From a virus: 34,483 nt of DNA. This document shows, one piece after another, positions 13,449-21,122 of this stretch (within the stretch, counting starts at the first letter, position 1; each line of letters begins with the position of its first letter). The position numbers were made by a program, and so were the translations under genes. The stretch is taken from IMG/VR virus record IMGVR_UViG_3300046798_000022, positions 1-34,483 of that record; one strand, written 5' to 3'. Under the pieces are notes generated by a model. That model ran no database searches. It was not told the DNA's origin and saw only the letters and a list, made by a program, of their open reading frames with translations.

Positions 13449-13699
13449 CGCTGAGCCCCGGCGGCGCGAGCACTAATGATGCGCGGACGGCCGGCAGGAT
13501 GGTTGAGCCAATATCCGATCGCACGCTCTGCCATCCACCGTCGCGCGTCCTTATAACTCTTGAAGATGCGCGCCTGTGCGCCCGATGGCGACCATCCCAT
13601 ACTGCTACCTGCGAGGCCGCCACTCCACAGATAAACGGCCGGACCGTCTGAATCGTCACGAACGATCACGAAACCGTCTGCGTAGTTTTTGACCGGCAT
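13445..13699 (-). CDS. Small hypothetical protein (84 aa)
   Basis: The sequence has a compact alpha/beta look: a strand pair (GFVIVRDDSDGPAVYLWSGG) and a helix (SYKDARRWMAERAIGYWLNH), ending in a basic tail. No family is recognised. The ATG at 13699 follows the upstream stop by 3 bases, and the 3' end overlaps the first mini-gene. An alternative 102-residue frame over the same DNA at 13351-13659 is judged spurious. Confidence 0.66.
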   Translation of the reverse strand: MPVKNYADGFVIVRDDSDGPAVYLWSGGLAGSSMGWSPSGAQARIFKSYKDARRWMAERAIGYWLNHPAGRPRIISARAAGAQR

Positions 13700-13702
13700 T
13701 TG

Positions 13703-13858
13703 TCAGTCCTCGGTCAGCAGCAGCGCCACGCGCCCCAGGACTTCGATCTCGGTCAGCCCGTAGACCATGCAGAGGCCGAAATTGCCGACGGTCGCGCGGA
13801 AGCCGTGACCGACGATGGAATCGAGCAGCACGAGACAGCCGTTGATCGTCATTCTCAT
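13703..13858 (-). CDS. Small protein coupled to the repressor (51 aa)
   Basis: The ATG at 13858 overlaps the repressor stop as ATGA. The peptide is MRMTINGCLVLLDSIVGHGF and continues with a Gly/Val/Leu-rich strand pattern to VLGRVALLLTED. It is not clearly membrane-bound. Coupling to the HTH gene suggests a partner, antirepressor or co-regulator, but no motif supports one of these. Confidence 0.58.
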   Translation of the reverse strand: MRMTINGCLVLLDSIVGHGFRATVGNFGLCMVYGLTEIEVLGRVALLLTED

Positions 13859-14127
13859 ACGGTCCCTCCGGTCTGGACGTCGGCGATGGTTGACGGAAAC
13901 AGATCCTCGACGGCAATCCCGAACACGCGCGCCAGCTTGATCGCGTTCGCAATCGACAGCTCGCGCCGCTGCCCGGTGAGGATCTTGGAAATGGTCGATT
14001 GCGTGACGCCGGATTGCCGTTCGAGCGCCTCTTGCGTCAGAAGCGCCTTGCCCATCGCGAATCGGAGCCGGGCGGCGTCCGTCGGTTGCACCTGCCGCAA
14101 CTGCCTGCGATGATGTTTCGTGAGCAC
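13855..14127 (-). CDS. XRE-family helix-turn-helix repressor-like protein
   Basis: The 90-residue protein has a Cro/CI-type HTH at about residues 20-75: RLRFAMGKALLTQEALERQS, GVTQSTISKILTGQ and a following ANAIKLARVFGIAVEDLF helix. This is the fold of phage repressors and small regulators. It lacks a CI-type dimer or cleavage domain, so it is more like a short Cro-like protein. The GTG at 14127 is within a base or so of the predicted transcript start from the promoter at 14135-14164, so the mRNA may be leaderless; an internal GTG before residue 14 is another option. Unusually for a repressor it points the same way as all other genes. Confidence 0.82.
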   Translation of the reverse strand: MLTKHHRRQLRQVQPTDAARLRFAMGKALLTQEALERQSGVTQSTISKILTGQRRELSIANAIKLARVFGIAVEDLFPSTIADVQTGGTV

Positions 14128-14134
14128 GAAAGCG

Positions 14135-14164
14135 ACTATGCGCTAGGGGAATATTCCCTGTCAA
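14135..14164 (-). promoter_or_regulatory. Promoter for the repressor/early operon
   Basis: On the minus strand a perfect TTGACA lies at 14164-14159, and 18 bases later CATAGT (4 of 6 to the consensus) at 14140-14135. The start point would fall near 14128, next to the GTG at 14127. The whole spacer is occupied by the palindrome described separately. This is the clearest sigma-70-like promoter in the window. Confidence 0.62.
14147..14158. promoter_or_regulatory. Operator-like palindrome GGGAATATTCCC
   Basis: A perfect 12-bp palindrome sits between the -35 and -10 boxes of the repressor promoter. A protein bound here would block polymerase, so autorepression by the adjacent HTH protein is the natural inference. 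Confidence 0.55.
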
Positions 14165-14172
14165 GCACAATC

Positions 14173-14241
14173 TTTGACGCTCGCCGGTTCCCCCCAGGTA
14201 TCCAGTCGGGTGGATCTGGACCCTGCCCGGCGAGTGTCAAA
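14173..14241. repeat. Large inverted repeat in the regulatory gap
   Basis: The arms TTTGACGCTCGCCGG (14173-14187) and CCGGCGAGTGTCAAA (14227-14241) pair over 15 bases with one mismatch. The 39-base centre holds a second, imperfect pairing around CCAG and CTGG. No U-run follows on either strand, so a terminator is unlikely. It may be an operator pair or an extruding regulatory structure. The rest of the gap from 14128 to 14255 holds nothing else I can identify. Confidence 0.5.
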
Positions 14242-14255
14242 CTGTGTTTATGTCG

Positions 14256-14468
14256 TTATGTCGGATAGTGACGTAATGGCGTCGGCCTCGGCAGCCCGTC
14301 CCATTCGAGCACATCGCACGCCTCGATCTTGACGAGCGGATCGGCCGGCGCCTCGATCGCGTCCACGATGGCCGTCAGCGCGTCGAGCGTGCGATTGAGC
14401 TCGCCGTTCCCTTCCGTCAGCGCCTCGATCTTCTGCCGAGCAATCGCCGCGAGTTCTGCGCGCGTCAT
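14256..14468 (-). CDS. Small helical protein (70 aa)
   Basis: The ATG at 14468 overlaps the PAP2-like gene stop as ATGA. A helix rich in Ala/Glu (MTRAELAAIARQKIEALTEG) and a second one (NRTLDALTAIVDAIEAPADP) precede a short tail, EWDGLPRPTPLRHYPT. No family is recognised. It is the last gene of the late operon before the regulatory gap. Confidence 0.6.
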   Translation of the reverse strand: MTRAELAAIARQKIEALTEGNGELNRTLDALTAIVDAIEAPADPLVKIEACDVLEWDGLPRPTPLRHYPT

Positions 14469-15007
14469 TTGATCACCGCCCGACAGAGGTAAATCGAGCC
14501 CACACCGACGCCAGCGCCCGCCGCCACGTCGATCCAATCGTGCTTCGCCGCCGCGATCCGGAGGTAGCCCGTGCCGATGGTAAGGGGTATGCCAACAGAC
14601 CACCGCCAGCCCGCCGCCGCCGCCGCCGTGGCCGAATGACCTGACCAAAACGCATTATCGTCGCTCCCGTCCGGACGTTCCTGGTGCACGACCTTTTTGG
14701 CGATCCATGTCGCCCCATGCGCGACGCCTTCACTACATGCCTGACGCCAGAGATCGCGCGTCCGATGTTCGCCGCGCAGACTATGGATCGTGTCGAGCGT
14801 GATCTGGATACCGGCCGTCGCGTAGCTCATGCCGTTCGCGAGATCGCGATGCGGCGGCGACCAGGCGAAACGGTCGGACGCCTGCGGGAGCGTCGCGCCC
14901 TGCCCGTAACACGGCCGGCTGAGCGCCAGGATCAGGACGATGAAGAGCACGATGCAGAGACGGACCAGCCACACGGGCGGCCCTTCGTCACCGCGAGGCG
15001 CCGTCAC
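14465..15007 (-). CDS. PAP2-type membrane/exported phosphatase
   Basis: The 180-residue protein has the three PAP2 signatures in order: K104-x6-R111-P112, the S122-G123-H124 triad segment in FWSGHSAT, and R150-x5-H156-x3-D160. The histidines 124 and 156 would be the nucleophile-pair residues of lipid phosphate phosphatases. The N-terminus (residues 12-30) is a strong membrane or signal helix, and residues 123-150 and 160-176 are moderately hydrophobic. Members remove phosphate from lipids such as undecaprenyl pyrophosphate or phosphatidic acid. It lies after the tail genes, where lysis genes usually are. It could affect the cell-wall lipid carrier. The GTG at 15007 overlaps the upstream stop as GTGA. 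Confidence 0.78.
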   Translation of the reverse strand: MTAPRGDEGPPVWLVRLCIVLFIVLILALSRPCYGQGATLPQASDRFAWSPPHRDLANGMSYATAGIQITLDTIHSLRGEHRTRDLWRQACSEGVAHGATWIAKKVVHQERPDGSDDNAFWSGHSATAAAAAGWRWSVGIPLTIGTGYLRIAAAKHDWIDVAAGAGVGVGSIYLCRAVIK

Positions 15008-16293
15008 AGATGGTTCACCGGATTCATTTTGATGAAGTGCTGTTTCGGTTCCGTCTTCGTGTAGCCGTTCGGAAACGATGGCGCCCGCGTCGCCCCATCG
15101 AACACATCGGCGATCCAGACGGCGCCGGAGTCGTCACCGTGCACGGCATACGCGATCGCGTCTTTACTCGGCGGCCTGGACGGATCGGCCGATTTCCAGC
15201 CGTGCGACGGCCCGAGATCGAACGCGTTTTGCTCGGTGATCAGCGTCATCAGTTGCCGCCGCTGATCGTCGTCGCCCTCGGCTAAATCTTTGTGCCTGAG
15301 ATAGAGCGCGTTGACGTTCGCCTTGACTTTGTCCGGAAGCGGCACCGCGCCAGGTTCCGGATCGCCACCACCACCGCCGCCGTTGTCGGCCTCGAGCGCC
15401 GCGATCCGCGTCTCGTGATTACTGACCGTGCCTTGGAGACCGTTCAGATCGTTATTCTGTTTCGCGTCGCTCGCCTGGAGATCGGCCACTTTGTTTTCGA
15501 GCGCCTTGATCCGCGCTTCGAGCCCCGGATCGCCAGGAATGACGGCGCCGATCAATTCAGCCCGATCGCCCACGAAGAGCCGGATCCCAGACACCGGATC
15601 GCCGCCCGTCGTCACGGCGTAGCGCGTGCGACCGGCCGCGCACTTCGGCGTGTAGGCGAGCTGCCCGTCCCAGAGCACGCCGGCATGTCCGTCCGAGAGG
15701 CGCCATTTTGCGCCGGTCTCCTGGCCTTCGGCGACGCTCAGATCGCCGTCGAAATCGGGCTGTGTCCCGCCTGGAAAGAGAAACCTGTTCTCGTCCGTAT
15801 CGATGACGCGCGGCGCGTTGTCTGTCCCTTCCACGCGCGCGAGGCCAGTTGGTTTCCCGAGGCGCACGACCGACGTCAGGATGCCGGTCTCGAGAATCAG
15901 GAGCGTCACCGGATAGCCGGCCGCGGCTTTCCCCTGAATGGCCGCATACGATCCGCCGAAACAGATCGGCGAGCTGCCTTCGCAGTCAGGGAACGTCCAT
16001 CGCTGATTCGTCACGAGGTTCAGGACGTAGCCCTTGCGCCCGTCATGCCAGCCGGCGAACGTGTGTCCGGTGCTCGGATGGCAGTGCACGCGCCCATAGC
16101 CGTAGCCTTCGACCATCGTTTCAACAAAGAATGGCTGGCTGTTGCCGTCAGGTAATACCACGCCGGCCCAGGCGTACAGCCGGATCTCCGTCCCGCCGCC
16201 TTTGGCGAAGCCGCCGATGATGACGCCGTGATCGCCGTCGCCGGCAAAGGCGACATCCGGAAACCATCCAAGGCCGAGATTGGTCTTTGGCAC
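15004..16293 (-). CDS. Fibre-like protein with beta N-domain and coiled coil
   Basis: The 429-residue protein has a beta-rich N-terminal half of about 270 residues (FPDVAFAGDGDHGVIIGGFA, later YGYGRVHCHPSTGHTFAGWH), a heptad coiled coil (LEARIKALENKVADLQASDA continuing to NHETRIAALEADNG), a Gly6 linker and a helical C-terminal domain. A trimeric virion appendage is likely. The GTG at 16293 has an AAGGGG site 5 bases upstream; an ATG at 16323 would overlap the upstream gene by 20 bases. It follows the membrane/coiled-coil gene and precedes the PAP2-like gene. No enzyme motif is seen, and a lysin role cannot be excluded for the N-terminal half. Confidence 0.6.
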   Translation of the reverse strand: MPKTNLGLGWFPDVAFAGDGDHGVIIGGFAKGGGTEIRLYAWAGVVLPDGNSQPFFVETMVEGYGYGRVHCHPSTGHTFAGWHDGRKGYVLNLVTNQRWTFPDCEGSSPICFGGSYAAIQGKAAAGYPVTLLILETGILTSVVRLGKPTGLARVEGTDNAPRVIDTDENRFLFPGGTQPDFDGDLSVAEGQETGAKWRLSDGHAGVLWDGQLAYTPKCAAGRTRYAVTTGGDPVSGIRLFVGDRAELIGAVIPGDPGLEARIKALENKVADLQASDAKQNNDLNGLQGTVSNHETRIAALEADNGGGGGGDPEPGAVPLPDKVKANVNALYLRHKDLAEGDDDQRRQLMTLITEQNAFDLGPSHGWKSADPSRPPSKDAIAYAVHGDDSGAVWIADVFDGATRAPSFPNGYTKTEPKQHFIKMNPVNHL

Positions 16294-16303
16294 TGTAACC
16301 CCT

Positions 16304-16465
16304 TCAGATGGCGCGGTCGCCATTCCTCGAGCGCCGGAGGATCCCGGCGTCCGCAAGACGTTCCTGCAATTCCGCAATCATCCGCAACAGCCGGACGATG
16401 CAGGCCCCGTGATGCTCGTCAGAGAATTCATGTGCCGGCCGCCGGCAGACCGGACAGATCGTCAC
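16304..16465 (-). CDS. Small zinc-binding protein (53 aa)
   Basis: The GTG at 16465 overlaps the upstream stop as GTGA; a longer ATG start at 16504 lies inside the upstream gene. Residues 4-23 hold CPVC, then HEFSDEHHGAC, enough ligands for one zinc ion. A helix (IVRLLRMIAELQERLADAGI) and basic tail follow. The function is unknown. Confidence 0.56.
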   Translation of the reverse strand: MTICPVCRRPAHEFSDEHHGACIVRLLRMIAELQERLADAGILRRSRNGDRAI

Positions 16466-16749
16466 CGTTTCGCTTTCAAGTCTTCCATCTGCCGTTTGAT
16501 CCATTCGAGATCGGTCTGCATGCGCCCCAACTGCAATTGAAGGATCTGCGCCGTTGTGTTCGAGCTGTCTGACATGGCCGACTGCCGTGTTTGCATGGCC
16601 GCAACCGCCGCATTCGCCGCCGCCACATCCTGGCGCACCGCGGCCGCCGAATTAAAACACCATAAGCCGAGCGCGAACAGAAACGACGACAGTAACCCGA
16701 TCGCCCAGACAAAGGTACTATTATCGACCTTCCGCGCCAGGACGTTCAT
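16462..16749 (-). CDS. Membrane-anchored coiled-coil protein, spanin- or holin-accessory-like
   Basis: The ATG at 16749 has a GAGGAAGG site about 5 bases upstream. One membrane helix at residues 13-35 (WAIGLLSSFLFALGLWCF) is followed by a long polar helix (AAVRQDVAAANAAVAAMQTR and ILQLQLGRMQTDLEWIKRQM) to the C-terminus. This N-in, C-out anchored coiled coil is the layout of inner-membrane spanins and of some holin partners. Its position after the tail genes fits a lysis role, but no outer-membrane partner or endolysin is recognised nearby. Confidence 0.6.
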   Translation of the reverse strand: MNVLARKVDNSTFVWAIGLLSSFLFALGLWCFNSAAAVRQDVAAANAAVAAMQTRQSAMSDSSNTTAQILQLQLGRMQTDLEWIKRQMEDLKAKR

Positions 16750-16810
16750 ATGGCCTTCCTCTAAATTCTCCGAATCGCTCGCGCGCATCGATCCCATTGG
16801 CTCGGCCCCC

Positions 16811-18802
16811 CTACGTTGATCCGAACGGTTGCTCCCGGTTTGTCTTCGTGACGGCGAACGTGTCCAAATCTAGGACGTGCACCTGACATCGGATCGCGCG
16901 CGCGTCATTGCTGAGCGCGTCGAAGTGCGCCAGCGTATCGACTTGCCCGAGATCGGTGTCAACGCCGCACTCGGACTCGGTAAACGTGGCGTGCACTGGC
17001 GGCGTCGCGTTTTCATCCAGGATCATCTGGACGATCGCCGCCGCCGTCTCCTCGTCGCGGATCAGCTCGAAATCGACATCCTCCGGACGCTCCCCGTATT
17101 TGACAATGCTCGGCGCATCCCGCGGCGCGTCCAGCCCTTCGACCGAGACGAACCAATCCGGATTGACTTGCGTCGTTGTCTTCGGCAACAGCTCGCCCTC
17201 GGCCGGCGTGCCGCCAGCCAGCGGCGGGACGTAGCGCCTAGCGACGTGGTAATTGACGATGTTGCGCACGAGATCGCGCTGACGCTTCGCCTTATACGTC
17301 GCCTCGAACACCGTCGCAGGCGGCCCCAGGACGCGATTGATGGTCGCGCCGGTATCGATGGCCGAGACGATCAACTGCCCGTGCCGATTCGGGCCGTAAT
17401 CAAAGTGCCCGTTGCGTGCGAAGAGCGCCAGCAGATCCCGGAACGTGACCGCCTCGCCACCGTGGCCGAGGATGAATGCGCCCTTCACGCCGCCGGCCAT
17501 CTGGCTATCCCGGAGCGTCTTCAACGCCTCGATCGTATCGGTATCGATGCGCGAGTAGAGGCCGGGACTCGAGCCCACCGTCGGCGGCGACAGCCACGCG
17601 CCGGACTGGTAGTTGCCGAAGACAAAATTCGTCAGCAGATGCAGGAACTGCCGATAGAGATCGTCGATGATCCGGCCTGTGCCGTCGCCAACTTCGTCGA
17701 TGCCCCAGACGTTCGAGACGTGCGGGACTTGGCCGTTGCGGGACAGGTCGGACCGAGGCCCGAACATATACATCGCCGAGTAGACCCGGCCGTTACGTGT
17801 GATCGTCGTCGCGCTCCCGAATTCGTCCGCCCACCAGGTGGTGCCAGGCCAGGCGACCTCGACGAGCCCAGAGGCCGGTGTGATTTGGACTCTCGACGGA
17901 TACGGCGTACCTGTCGATAGGCCGCCGCCGGCCGCGACGAACTGCGATTGCCAGGCCCCGAGCGCATGCCCGGCGCAGATGTATTCATCCCAGAGCTGTC
18001 CGCCACGCGAGGCGAACGGATAGCGCCCGGTGAACACCCACGGGACGACTCCCTGCGGCGCCTCGGCCGTCTCGTCGGACAGCTCGCCATAGAGGATCGG
18101 CACCGGTTTGCCGAGCATGACCGGATTGCCGGGATTCGTCGGATCGCTCGGATCGTTCCCCATCTGCGGGAAGTCGTCGAGATTGAATACCCGTTGCGGG
18201 AAGGTCCGCTTGTTGAATTCGTCCAGTAAGACGGTCAGGTAATCCGTCACCGTCAGCGAGAGCAGGCGACTCGCGGTCGGATCGGCATCGGTGATGATGC
18301 CGTCGAAGACGCGCGTTTTATCGTCGGGATCAATCCGGAGACGCCGCTTCGACGAGACGTATTGCGTATACCGACAGCCGACGAGCGAATCGGTGTCTTC
18401 CTGCGCCCGCAGAACGCCGTCCGTATCGTCGAGCGTCGGATTCATCGTTGACCCGACGGCCTCGCCTTGCGCGTTCGAGAGCGAGCGCGTCACCGTGCCG
18501 AACGTGACGGCCCTCGGTTCCTTCGGATCGCCCAGATTGATCGCCACCTTTGCATGGCGCCAAATCGTGCTGTCGGCAAGCTCTATTTCGCACCACGTAG
18601 CAAGCGGCGCATCGTTACAGATCGAGGCGTCCGGCGCCGGATTGTCGCCAGGATTCACCTCGCCGCCGCCGTCCGGAGGGATGATGATCGCTGGCGCGAA
18701 TGGCCGCCGCTGGATCACCGCGACGGCGAGCTGCGTCATCCGGATCGACGTGACCGCATCGTCAGACGGCGTGCCTGAATCGACGAGCCACGGCCCGAAC
18801 AA
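16811..18802 (-). CDS. Tail hub/tip-like protein
   Basis: This 663-residue protein follows the distal tail genes. Segments such as RSLSNAQGEAVGSTMNPTLD, DKTRVFDGIITDADPTASR and LSLTVTDYLTVLLDEFNKR, followed by GNPVMLGKPVPILYGELSDE, fit a large beta-rich hub protein that closes the tail tube. The listed start is a TTG, but the frame is open upstream to 18844 and reads SYVRGRTLGSWPQ without a break, so the true N-terminus is probably there, at a CTG overlapping the previous stop as CTGA. No enzyme motif is visible. The C-terminal part includes a conserved-looking TFTESECGVDTDLGQVDTL segment. It likely contacts the host surface or the fibres. Confidence 0.66.
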   Translation of the reverse strand: MFGPWLVDSGTPSDDAVTSIRMTQLAVAVIQRRPFAPAIIIPPDGGGEVNPGDNPAPDASICNDAPLATWCEIELADSTIWRHAKVAINLGDPKEPRAVTFGTVTRSLSNAQGEAVGSTMNPTLDDTDGVLRAQEDTDSLVGCRYTQYVSSKRRLRIDPDDKTRVFDGIITDADPTASRLLSLTVTDYLTVLLDEFNKRTFPQRVFNLDDFPQMGNDPSDPTNPGNPVMLGKPVPILYGELSDETAEAPQGVVPWVFTGRYPFASRGGQLWDEYICAGHALGAWQSQFVAAGGGLSTGTPYPSRVQITPASGLVEVAWPGTTWWADEFGSATTITRNGRVYSAMYMFGPRSDLSRNGQVPHVSNVWGIDEVGDGTGRIIDDLYRQFLHLLTNFVFGNYQSGAWLSPPTVGSSPGLYSRIDTDTIEALKTLRDSQMAGGVKGAFILGHGGEAVTFRDLLALFARNGHFDYGPNRHGQLIVSAIDTGATINRVLGPPATVFEATYKAKRQRDLVRNIVNYHVARRYVPPLAGGTPAEGELLPKTTTQVNPDWFVSVEGLDAPRDAPSIVKYGERPEDVDFELIRDEETAAAIVQMILDENATPPVHATFTESECGVDTDLGQVDTLAHFDALSNDARAIRCQVHVLDLDTFAVTKTNREQPFGST

Positions 18803-18840
18803 CTGCGGCCAGCTCCCGAGCGTGCGCCCGCGAACATAAC

Positions 18841-19893
18841 TCAGGACAGCGCCCCGATCTCGTCAATCGGCTGATTCGCGGCGTCCACCGTGATCGCCGC
18901 GGAGAGCGCGTTCGTGCCGGCGTAGTCGCCCGTGCTGTCGGCGACCTCGAGCGTCCCGGCGTTATCGCGCACCTTATGAACGGCCTTCATCACCGCGGCG
19001 CCGAGGCAGAGCGGACCGGCCTTGATCGTCGCCTCGACGGCCGACGTCTGACGCGTCAGGATCGTGTCGGCGATGACGGTCGGATCGGCGCCTGAGCTGG
19101 CGGCGTTCAGCGCCTCGCCTGTTGTGCCGCTCGCCAGATGGCCCGCAATCGCCTCATCCCAGACCGCATCGGCAATCGCCGCGGCAGTCGGCGCAGACCC
19201 CGTCGAGATGTCCTGCAACTGCTTGCCGGCCGTGCCTGGCGTCGTGTGCCCTGACAGCGCCTCGTCCCAAATAGCGTCGGCGAGCTCCGCGCCGGCATCG
19301 GTCGCCAGGGAGGCCGCCGTGATGGCGTTCGCCGCGATGGCGCCGACGCTGGCATCGATGCGGCCTGAGACGAGCGCCGCCGGAAGTCGCGCCTGAATGT
19401 CCTGCGTATCCGCCTCAACGTCCGTCGCCGTTTTGACCGTCGTGCCGCTCAGATTGTTCGTTGTCGTCGGACTGCCGACGTTCGCCCAATCGACGCCGGC
19501 CTCGCCGCCGGAGGAGACGTCGAGCGTCCGACCCGCAGTCGTCGGTCTCAACGCCGACCGGTTCTCGATCGAAAAAATCGCGAGAAACGCGTTGACCGTT
19601 TTGCCGTCAATCACCGCTCCCACGAGCATCACGGAGTAATTGTGACCGGACGCGTAGAACCCGGAATCTGTGTTGTCGGACAAATCGACGTTGATCAAGT
19701 GCACGCCGGTCACGCCGTCAAAATCTTCGTTGTCGGTGATGCCGGCTGACGATGACCGCTGCGTCACGCTGTTGTCTTTATAGATGCGAATCGATCCATC
19801 AGTCGCGCGCGTGATAGACGAACCGTCGACGGCATTGGTATTCCACGGGACTTGAATCGTCGAGCCCGCCGCGACGTCGCCCAGATTCAGCAT
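18841..19893 (-). CDS. Tail fibre-like protein with IWDEA repeats
   Basis: The 350-residue protein has a beta N-terminal domain (TIQVPWNTNAVDGSSITRAT, then VHLINVDLSDNTDSGFY) of the type found at fibre bases, and an Ala-rich middle with two copies of an ADAIWDEALSGH-like unit (about residues 205-255). The C-terminal region is beta-like with GPLCLGAAVMKAVHKVRDNA. The architecture matches the protein at 1376-2212, suggesting two fibres of one lineage. The start ATG overlaps the upstream gene by 7 bases. The role is probably host attachment. Confidence 0.66.
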   Translation of the reverse strand: MLNLGDVAAGSTIQVPWNTNAVDGSSITRATDGSIRIYKDNSVTQRSSSAGITDNEDFDGVTGVHLINVDLSDNTDSGFYASGHNYSVMLVGAVIDGKTVNAFLAIFSIENRSALRPTTAGRTLDVSSGGEAGVDWANVGSPTTTNNLSGTTVKTATDVEADTQDIQARLPAALVSGRIDASVGAIAANAITAASLATDAGAELADAIWDEALSGHTTPGTAGKQLQDISTGSAPTAAAIADAVWDEAIAGHLASGTTGEALNAASSGADPTVIADTILTRQTSAVEATIKAGPLCLGAAVMKAVHKVRDNAGTLEVADSTGDYAGTNALSAAITVDAANQPIDEIGALS

Positions 19894-21122
19894 GATGCAA
19901 CCTTTCCACCGATCAGACCACTCAGAAGATTCGGATCCGAATTGACGAGGCCGCCGACACTGCTAGCGACGCCATTCCAGACCACGCCCATATATTGCAG
20001 CACGGCCGTCCCTGCAGCGCCGCCCATCACAAATCGAAACGCCATCACGTCAGAGGCCGCGAGCGTGAGCGTCGTTCCGGTATTCTCGAACGTGCCCGAT
20101 GTACTAGACGGAATCGTGACAGAGAGCGCAGAATCTGATCCGCCCTGGCGTACAGCCGCAGAACTGGACGCCGCGATCGAATTGGACGAAATCCGCACGG
20201 CCAGATTCGACAGTCCTCCGGCCAATAGCGCATGGGCTGAGACGTTCGATTCTGTCGCGTTCGCAGATAGAGGCCCGTTCAACGAGAAAAACGTCGTAAC
20301 GCCCGCGCTGATCGTGATGTTCGCAGAATTTGACACGAACTGCGCAGCGTTCGACGTTGTCTCAAAATCTACGGCCAGTGTGCCGATCGATTGCGTGCCG
20401 CTCGAGCCGCCAAACGTATAATGCCAGTCGAACGCGTCGTCGACGGCAACCGCCTCAGTATGCGTCGTATCCTCGAACAATCCGGCCGTTGTCGTCGGCA
20501 CCGTGATCGTGATCGTGGTATCCGTTCCGGCCTTCGCCACGGCACACGTACAATTGCCGTTGCGACCATTCGTCACCACGAACACGGCCGCATTCTTGAG
20601 CGTGCCGGCCGTCTTGAACTTCGATCGCGGCTGATTCGTATCTGTCGTATCGTTCGTGTTGGCGAATCCCAGGAACGCCGTCCCGGTGATCAGTCCGTTC
20701 AGCGAAACGTAACGGCACACTGTGTTCGACGTTGCCGAGAAGACCGCCCCGTGCACGGTCCAGGTGAACGCCGCGCCGCCGGCCCCGGTCACGATCTGCG
20801 CGCAAATGTCGTCGCCCGCCGCGACGGTATCGGTATTCGTGACGTCCTCGAAGTGCCCGGCCGTTGACGATGGGATGGAGATCGCGCCGTTCCCGTTGGC
20901 CCCGTTTTTCCGCAACTTGAACGTGGAGGCGCCGCGGCTGTTCGTGACCAGATTGATCATCAGGTTCGAGAAGAGCCCTGCGGATCGCCACCGAACTTTT
21001 TTGTTCGCTTCCGTGTTGTCGATCAGGCCTTGCGCGCCGGCCCCGATGTGCACGTACGTCGTGACACTGGCACCCACGGTGCCAGCCAACGCCTTGCCGG
21101 CGAGATGCGGGATTGCGGCCAT
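19887..21122 (-). CDS. Tail protein with three beta-domain repeats (411 aa)
   Basis: Three repeats of about 95 residues fall near 40-130, 165-255 and 290-385. Each has the order F-x-AG-x-L-x-N, a VxxNxR/S-type strand, NG or similar turn, a TITVP or AISIPS strand, then a GxFEDxTxTxxVAxxD block. The N-terminus (MAAIPH) and the repeats match those of the 740-residue protein two genes upstream. These are probably beta-sandwich units displayed along the tail or in a fibre. No signal peptide or enzyme motif is seen. The stop overlaps the next gene by 7 bases. Confidence 0.7.
   Translation of the reverse strand: MAAIPHLAGKALAGTVGASVTTYVHIGAGAQGLIDNTEANKKVRWRSAGLFSNLMINLVTNSRGASTFKLRKNGANGNGAISIPSSTAGHFEDVTNTDTVAAGDDICAQIVTGAGGAAFTWTVHGAVFSATSNTVCRYVSLNGLITGTAFLGFANTNDTTDTNQPRSKFKTAGTLKNAAVFVVTNGRNGNCTCAVAKAGTDTTITITVPTTTAGLFEDTTHTEAVAVDDAFDWHYTFGGSSGTQSIGTLAVDFETTSNAAQFVSNSANITISAGVTTFFSLNGPLSANATESNVSAHALLAGGLSNLAVRISSNSIAASSSAAVRQGGSDSALSVTIPSSTSGTFENTGTTLTLAASDVMAFRFVMGGAAGTAVLQYMGVVWNGVASSVGGLVNSDPNLLSGLIGGKVASC

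Noticed and set aside
13351-13659. Minus-strand ORF of 102 codons overlapping the 84-residue gene
   Set aside because: It covers the 84-residue gene and a mini-gene in another frame, has an odd composition and no ribosome site.
14173-14241. Inverted repeat as a rho-independent terminator
   Set aside because: The arms are 39 bases apart and neither side has a T-run directly after the stem.
15292-16155. Plus-strand ORF of 287 codons over the fibre-like gene
   Set aside because: It is the shadow of the minus-strand gene: Arg/Asp-rich composition, no ribosome site, and the opposite strand has clear domains.
16877-17920. Plus-strand ORF of 347 codons over the hub-like gene
   Set aside because: Same reason: an Arg-rich shadow without motifs, created by high GC in the real gene.
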